This document shows positions 13,092 through 22,000 of a DNA stretch of 22,667 nucleotides, piece after piece. Every line of letters starts with the position of its first letter. The first letter of the stretch is position 1. Location: contig JAZTXE010000040.1 in NCBI GenBank assembly GCA_045636205.1, positions 1 to 22,667 on the forward strand, read 5' to 3'. Origin of the DNA: JAZRUF01 sp045636205. Lineage in GTDB: Bacteria > Bacillota > Clostridia > Oscillospirales > JAAYXM01. The notes beneath the pieces are model-generated. The model was not told where the DNA came from, searched no databases, and saw only the letters and a list, made by a program, of their open reading frames with translations. The position numbers and the translations under genes are program-made.

Positions 13092-16000
13092 GCACCCGCG
13101 CCGAATAATGAAGGTGTGCTGGTGTATAACTTTAACCAAGCTGCAATTGGTGCAAAGAATCTTGCGGCGGCGACCTTTGAAAAAGCAGGTTGGCGCTTCA
13201 ACGATGAGGAAAGTGATGCGTCCTGGACGTACAACAAAACCAGTGAAGGCTGGGCAAACGTAAGCGGTGCGAGCATCACTCCTGCTGTTGACGCTACACG
13301 TAAAAGCATAGCATTTGACCTGGATGTTCCTGAGGATTGCTATTATGGCATAAGCCTTAAGGCGAATACCAACGGAGCCGCCGGAGAATATGAGGTGTAT
13401 GTAAACGGCGGATTTGTCAAGAGTCTTGATTTGACCACGGCTGCAGCAACATACTCAATCGGCTCAAAGTACCTTAAAAAAGGTGCAAACTCGATTCGCA
13501 TAAGATACGCAGGCGAGGACAAGACTACAAACGCATGGCTTGGGCTCTATAACATCATGCTTACTCCGGAGCCCGACCGTGCGATGGAGACCATGGTGCT
13601 TGATTTTACTGCACCTGCGCGAGTCAGAAGCTATTATGACATGACTTTGGCTGACCAGGGCCTGCGCTTTATTCACCATGGTGCAACCAGTGGCGGAATT
13701 CAGAGTAGAGCCTCTGCAAACCCATATGCGGTAAACGGATGGACGAGTTTTGATAATGCAGGCCGTGCTACGGTTCAGTTTGCAAATGTCGGACAGTATG
13801 CGGGCTTTGATTTTAAGGTTGACAAGGCGGGCAAGTACGATCTGCTCGTAGCCGCGGCACCCAGCTTTAATAACGGTATAATTGCTGATTTTACTCTCAA
13901 CAAAGAGAATACTCCTATCGGCACCGTTGATATAATACCTGAAAAAACCAAGGCTACCGAAGGAAATAGAACTGTATACAAAGTAGGTACAATCGACGTA
14001 GATGCGGGCATCAATATGTTTAAAATGACCGCGACTGAGTTGGGCTATGCAAATAAAGAGCAAAACAAACTCGGAGTCGGAATAATGTACTTCAGAGACG
14101 GATTTGCGCTTGTAGGAAATGAGGACGTTTCTTCCTCGTGGAGCGTTAAATCCTCAACCGGCGAAAAAATCGCGGAGAATACATACAAGCTTAAGAGTGG
14201 CAATAATGCAGTAGTAAGCATAGATGTACCCGAGTATGGGCTTTACTACGTATATGCAATTGCTGAAAACCGTGCGGACGGCTTTATCGGCAAAGTAGTC
14301 GACCCGCAAAACTTTGTCAATTATATGGATGTTGCGGGAAGCTATAAAACCGATGCTCTTAACAGTAATGTAACACGTGTGTTCGGTCCGTTCTGGCTTG
14401 ATAAGGGTACACGCGATATAACCTTTACGCAGTTAGAAGACAAAGACGGCGTGCTTAAGCTTTCGGATGTGCAGCTGCGTCCGGTCGTAAAAAGACTCGG
14501 CTTAATGGACGAGGAAACTGATAACTTCTCAAGTTTTTCAATAAAAGCTAACGGTTGGGAGCTTGATGAGGCTACCACAGAAGAAAAGTATTACAAGAGA
14601 CTGATGCTGGGCGGACATTTGGGCAAAGATGTATATCCCAATTCCGGAACCGGAGCAAAATATACGGATATAAACTTGTTTTCCGGCAAGGTCGGCTTTA
14701 AGTTTGAGCTGCCCATGGAGGGACGATTCAAAATTGTCGGAACCTTCCGCAAGCAGGTATATGCAAATAATCCGACAATTGAAATTCCGGATGCGGGTCT
14801 GAGTAAAAAACTGACTTTAAATGCATCTTCGGAGGGCATGGAAGATATCCAACTCGGAACCTTTGACCTGTCCGCAGGTGAACATTCCATACTGTTTACC
14901 CATGGCGCAGACAGTGGAGACGGCAACAACTATCTGGGAATCCAGAAAATAACGTTTATCCCCGAGGTTATGCCGAGCGAGGTTCGTCTTGACGTAAACT
15001 CGAAAATCGTGACCGTCGGCGATAGCTTTGACGTGCATGCTGACGTAGCTATGAATGACGGAACCGTCATGTCTGTACCGATTGCAGAAAACGGAGACCC
15101 GGAGAGCGGTTATATCACGCTTGAAAGCTCGGATGAGAGCGTACTGACAATTGAAAACGGTGTTGCAACCGCGCATAAAGCGTCAGACAATGTAAAAATT
15201 AATGCGGTCGCATATGTAAAGGGTAAAATCATTAAAAAGAGCATTGGCATTACCGTAAAAGAAAAGCCCGCGGACGAAACCTTCACGCTGACGCTTGCAG
15301 ATGTTTTCCCGATGGGTGCAAATGTTCGCCGCGACGTACTCCTCCAGGGCGCGGTTGACAAGATAATCGTAGATTTAAACAATGCAGACATTACAGCGGA
15401 AAGCTCAAACGATGATGTTGTAAGTGCTGCAATCGTAAAGAAAAACGGAAATGTTTATCTGCGTATGCAGACAAGTGCATTAGGTGAGGAAACCATAACC
15501 GTCAACGCTTTGTACAAAGGGCTTGAGACCGGCATTGAAGTGCCGGTAAGCGTTGTGGAAAATCCGCAGTCTACAAAAACCACGATTATAAATTTCGGCA
15601 CGCCGCTTGCAGAAGAACTTGGAGATATTGATATTGACAAGCACGGCTGGGAGCTTGATCCGCAGCCGGAAAACACCAAGCTGTGGAATAAAATCGCCGC
15701 AGGTAGTAGTGAATTTAACAAAGGAGCGGAGCTTCTTCTCCACTTCAATTACAAGCCGGAAGACGATGAAGGCGAATATGCGCTTATAAATATAAAGGTA
15801 GAACGCACCGGATGGTATGCGCTCTTATTTACCGGAATGTACAACGGTGATTACGGTGCAGTTGCATCGTTCCACATAGATGGTGAGTATGTCGGCGAGT
15901 TTGATTTTACCGACCCGGACGGAATGGACAGTCGTATAGAGAATGTACAGGCGCGCTTCAGGGATATATATCTGACCGAAGGTGTACATCAGCTCAAGGT

Positions 16001-19000
16001 TCAGCGTATAAATCCGGAGATAAATACTCGTCATGCTATTGCATACCTGTATAACCTTCAGATGATACCTCTGGTAGATAAAACCACCGTTGCAGGTATT
16101 AACCTTGTAAGCGACAGAGATAAGCTTTTCTTGGGTGATAGCGCAAATATTTCTTACACATTGCGTATGTCCGACGGTACAGATTATCACTTCCCGAGGC
16201 TTTATCCCGACCAGGGTGGTATGTCAATCAGTACAACTACGCCTGACCTGGCTACATACGAAAACGGAATCGTGACCTCAAAAGGCTACGGCGAAGGAAT
16301 GTTTGAGATTGTTGCACGTCGCCCGGACGAGCAGGACTATGTAGCAAATTGGGGAATTGAAACTGCTCAGGGACAAATGTTTAACTTTGCACGCAAAAGT
16401 GCATCCGATATTGCAAGTGCAACAGTTGCAAAGGAAAACTGGACCCTCATTGTTGATGATACTACAGCTAAACCCGGAACGCTTAATGAGAATGGCCTGA
16501 ATGCAACATTTGAGCAGGATGATATTCTGGCACTCGAGATGAATATACTCAAGAGCGATGTATATGATTTTGATATTGTCGGGACAACTGTGGCAGATGG
16601 TGCGGTTGTAGATTTGTACATGGACAAAGCATATCTCGGCAGATTCGACTTCTCGGGCGACAAAGCCGCCGAGCAGTTAAACAGCTTATCACTTGAGCGC
16701 GGGAGACATACCTTGCACATCAAGGCAGTAACCGCGGGCAATATATATGCAAATCGCTTGGTTCTAACCCGAGCAGACGCGATGCCGACTTTTGATCGCA
16801 TTTCAATTCAGCCGGAGGGTGAAAACGTAGTTTACAAGCATACTCTGGCAACTGATGTTAAGGTAATTATGTCCAACGGACGTGAATTCCGCTTTGGAAA
16901 AACGCTTGATGGAACAAAAGACCCCAAAAACTATCTTGAGCTTAAGAGCAGCGATGAAAACGTCTTTACCGTGGATGAGAATGGTGTGCTGACCGGCGTT
17001 GGTAAAGGATGCGCAGATTTGGAGGCTACCGCGGTTATAGACGGAGACGATTACCATCAATCGCAGGAATTTAACACTATCCGTGTTCTTGAAATTAAAG
17101 CTGACCGTGAGATGTTTGGAAACAGACTTGAAATCATCAGCGCAAATCTCTCCGCGGTGCTCGACGATGACGAGTCTACCAAATTAGCGGATGCCGAGCG
17201 TATTTGGGTAGAGAGTGACCATGAGATGATAACCGGTGATGTCGAGGTAGATGCCGAGGCAAAGACTGTAACTCTCAAGGTAAAAGGTCTCAAGAACGGA
17301 AATCATTACGTAACCGTAAAGGCGATACTCGACGGTGTTGAGGGAAGCCTTGAGATTCCGGTTGCAGTATTTGCGCCGGTCGAAACCGCGACGAATCTGG
17401 ATATAAACTTCGTTAAAGGCTACTCGGGAAGCCCTGACGGTGCGAAAATAGAGTCTGACGGCTGGTGCGTAAACTATGAAAAGACCAGCCCACTCGTCGG
17501 TAAGCGCCCGAACACGACATGGGGACTTTCGGCAAACGGCTTTGACGCAACGATTATGGAAAACGAGCAGCTTGCTATGGATTTCCTTGTAAAGGAGCCG
17601 GGCAACTATTCGCTCAGCTTCATGGGCAGTGAGGTAGGAAACTACGGCACTAACGCAGCGTTCTACATAGACGATATGTACGTGGGCACGTTTTACTTCT
17701 CACATCCGTCTGAATCTACAGATGCGAGCGTCAGAAACCGTGAGGTAGTAAAGGCATTTAACTCACTTTATTTGAGCCAGGGCACACATACCATTACTGT
17801 AAAGAGCCTTTATATCGAGAAGCAAGACCGTCATAACACGGCTTATATGGCAGGGTTTGACTTTGAAAAGATTGACGGCGACTTGTATTTTGACCATGCG
17901 GTTGCCGAAGTCGGAAAGAGCGAGCTTATAGTAGGTGAGAGCACTGAGCTTACCACGGGCGCGCTGATGTCTGACGGTAGTTGGCGCAAGATGGGAAATC
18001 TCATGGACGGATCCGAAGATGAAAAAAATAAGATTTCTATACACAATTCAAAGCCGTCTGTTGCGGCAATAGAGGGCGGACGTGTAGTCGCAAAAGCGGC
18101 GGGAGATACAACTATCACCGTAACCGCTATGGTTGACGGCGAGATAAAGCATGCATCGGTTGATATAAGCGTAAGCGATGCAACGGTCGCGGAGATAACC
18201 GCAGAAATAAAGGACGATATATACGTTGGAAAAACTGCCGATATAAACATCACTGCAAAAGCATCAAACGGCGCTGAGATAGACGTATCTTGCCTTAGTG
18301 TCACAACTACAGTGGAAGATTCGAATATCGCAAGCGCAAACGGTGCGACTGTAACAGGTGTTTCGGCGGGTAACACTACTATCACCGTAACCGCAGGCGT
18401 TGATGAAAATAACTGCGCAAGCGTGACAATTCCAATAGTTGTCGGAGTGGACGGACTTGTAGGAATTAAAGTAAGCGCGATTCCGCGTCTTATAAGACCT
18501 GATAGCGAAGGAACGCAGGTAACCGTAACCGGCGGTTCGTATCACGGATTACCGATTGATTTAGCTAATGCCGAGATAACCTACTCAACCGAGGCAACAG
18601 ATATAATCGACTTGTCTCCGACCGGATATGTAACACCCAAGGCGCTCGGAAGCGCACTTGTAAAGGTAAAGGTCGTTGTGGGGAATCAACCCCCGTACGA
18701 AGGGGAGGTAAACATCGTCGTCACTAACGGAAAGGTCGGTCGCAGCTTCTACACAGACGCAAAGGTTGAAGCTGCGAAGGAAAACCGTCAGAAGTACACA
18801 TGGGCGAGAAACGAGATTGACGCAATAATCAGAACCGCTGATAAGTACGTTGAGCTCAGCGAGTTCCTGTGGAGTCATGTAACCTCTCAGGATGTGCCGA
18901 GAAGTACAATTGTCGGATACGATTACGACCCGGATGGCGAGCTGTGCCGTTACTGCGGTGACGATTTGGGACGCAGATACGGAAACCCGATTTATTCGTA

Positions 19001-22000
19001 TAATGTTGACCCGATTAACCAGCCTTGGAAAATCCAGTGTAAGACCTGCCGCAGAATATTCCCGACAAATAACTTCGGCGAGTACTACAAGCTGGGTATT
19101 GTACAAAAAGGCGAAGAGGCAATTTACGGAATTCCTGCTGCAAGCTGGAGCTATGAAAAGGCGCACTACGAGCATTATAAAGAGTTTGCTGATAAATATG
19201 CAGAGGCAGGCGTAGAAAGCTACGAAGAGCATAAGAGAATGCGTGAAGCCGGCGAGAGGCTTCCGCCTGTAGGATTTCTTAAAAATGAGCTGTATACCGA
19301 CCTTGAGAATGTCACAACGCTAAACGGCGGCAAGGGCCTCATTGAGGGTGAGACCGTGGAAGGCTGGGGTGTTGACGACGGCCGTGGTTACAAAACCGGT
19401 CACATCTATCCGGGCACAAACTGGGGCGATATCGAGGAAAACCATGCCTACATTGCTATGTACAACCGCTTTATGATGGGTACGGATACACTGATGGACA
19501 CGGTTGTTCAGTCGCTCGGTCAGGCATACATGATAACCGGCGAGGCAAAGTATGGACGCACCTGCGCGGTAGTCCTTGACCGTATCGCGGACGTATATCC
19601 GGATATGGATACAGGTCCTGAACCGCACTGGAGATACAGCCATTCCGGCGGCATCGGAAACGGTAAGCTCGAAGGTTCAATTTGGGAAAATGACACTCTT
19701 GCAAAGTGGATTGCGGCATATGACGCTGTATGGCCGATATACGATGACCCAGAGGTAGTAAACTTCCTTAATACAAGAGCAACGTACTACGGAATGGAAA
19801 ACGATAAGTCCACTCCGGAGCTCATTCGTGAGAACATTGAAAACGGAATAGTACGTGAGACCGTAAAGGCGATTGAAAACGGCGATGCACACGGAAACTT
19901 CGGTCTGCATCAGGTGCCGGGTGTTTATGCGGCGATTGTGCTTGATACAATGCCTGAAACTAAAAATATTCTCGACTGGTTGATGCAGTACGACAAATAC
20001 CACCTGTTGCCGTACAACCATGAGCACACCGGCGGCGAAATACTCCACAAGCTCTATAACGACGTTGACCGCAACGGTGGTACAACCGAGGGTATGTCGC
20101 CAAACTATCAGAACCTGTGGTACAACACCATGGCGGATATAGCAAGTATATTAAACGGATATACGACATACTCAGCAGCAGACCTGTACAAGATTCCAAA
20201 ACTCAACGTAATGCTTAAAAACCAGATGAATTACATCATGTGCCGCAAGGGCAGCTTGCCGATAGGTGACAGTACCGTAATGGCGGGACTCACACGCATG
20301 TTGCCAAGCTATTATCACCTTATCCGCGCATACTATGCGACAGGTGATTATGAGCTTGCACAGATTGTATACTGGCAGAACGGAAACAAGGTTGACGGTC
20401 TTAAACTTGACATCTACACAAAGGATCCGGAAAAGATACAACAGGATATTCAGAAGGTAATACAGGAACACGGAGAGTACGACTTTGACCGCTCGGTACT
20501 TCTGGCAGGCACCGGACTTGCAGTAATGCGTGACGGAAGCTTGTACGCAGAGGGCACCACGGACGAGTACGACAATCAGCGCGACTTCTGGATGGGCTTC
20601 GGCCTTAAGGGCATCCATGGCCATGCGGATACTCTGGGTATAGGCTTGCATGCCTACGGTCTTGATTTTGCACCTGACTTCGGATACCCTGCACCGCCTG
20701 ATTTGAGTGACAAGCACAGAAACTGGGGTATGTCAACTCTCAGCCACAACACCGTGGTTGTAGATGACAGACCACACAGCGCATTAAACCGCGCTGGTTT
20801 CCCGTTGCACTTTGACAGCACAGACCGCATCAAGGTTATGGATGTTGAGGCACCTGAAATTTCACCTGCAACGGAAGAATATCGCAGAACCGTTGTTATG
20901 ATAGAGGCAAACGATGATGTGTCCTATGGCGTAGACTTCTTCCGCGTCAAGGGTGGAAACGAGCATGTGTACAGCTTCCATTCGCAGTCGGATAAAATCG
21001 GTGATTGGGCAGGCTTTATACCTGAACTTCAGGAAAACGGAACATATGCGGGCGAAAATATTGCATATGGCACGACCGGACATATCAGTGGCTACAGCTA
21101 CTTGACCGATGTTCGAAAGGACACCGAACCCGGAACAGGTGAAGTAATGGTCGAATTTGATGTTACCGACTACCGCAAAGCGATAAAGGACAGCTCAGAC
21201 ATGCATCTGAGACTTACCATGCTCAATGACTTCAATCTGTCAAATGTTTCTCTTGTTAAGGGCGAGCCGCCCAACAAGGCAGGAAACCCAAAGTGGATAG
21301 AGTTCTTCCTTGCACGCCGCAGCGGTGAGAACCTTGATTCCACCTTTACTACGGTTATCGAGCCGTACAAGGGCGAGAGATACATCAAAGCTACCGAGCA
21401 GGTGTCCGTAAAACGCGCAAATGACGACCTCCCGATAAACACAAACGGGGACGTTGTACGCGCAATCAAGGTAACGCTTGACGGCGGACGTGAGGATTAT
21501 GTAATATACGCTACCAATAATCAGGTAGAGTATATAATTGACGATGATATTCATTTCCAAGGCTTTGTAGGTGTATACACAGTAAATAACGGTCAGATGC
21601 TCAATGCATACTTAAACCACGGTACGAAGCTCGGTGATATGGAAGAAACCACCTCTGAGTATAACGGTCATATAGTTGATTTCACACGCGGCATGAAGAG
21701 TTTTGAAAACCATATAATCGCTTACTTTAATGACGCTGAAAAAGTAGACCTTAAAAATCTGGCAGGACGTTATATCTATGTGGAAAATGACACGGCGATG
21801 AACGGTGTTTACGCGATTGAGTCTGCAACGCGCAACGACGGCAATATGATAACTCTGAATTTGGGCAATCAGACTGTAGTTCGCAGTGCTACAAATATCA
21901 CCGCTGAGGATGCGGATTATGTATACAACATAGCACCTAACCAGTATTTCACCATACCGCTGAGTGCGTATGAAGATTCCTCACCTGTCTTTATAGGGCA

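Noticed and set aside
13464..17293. Several leftward open frames of 80-200 codons opposite the modular part of the giant gene
   Set aside because: They overlap each other in different frames and lack start signals, while the plus-strand frame is open throughout and has clear domains.
18585..19232. Leftward 215-codon open frame inside the lyase gene
   Set aside because: It is antisense to the lyase domain, has no ribosome binding site, and its translation shows no domain. It arises from the codon bias of the real gene.
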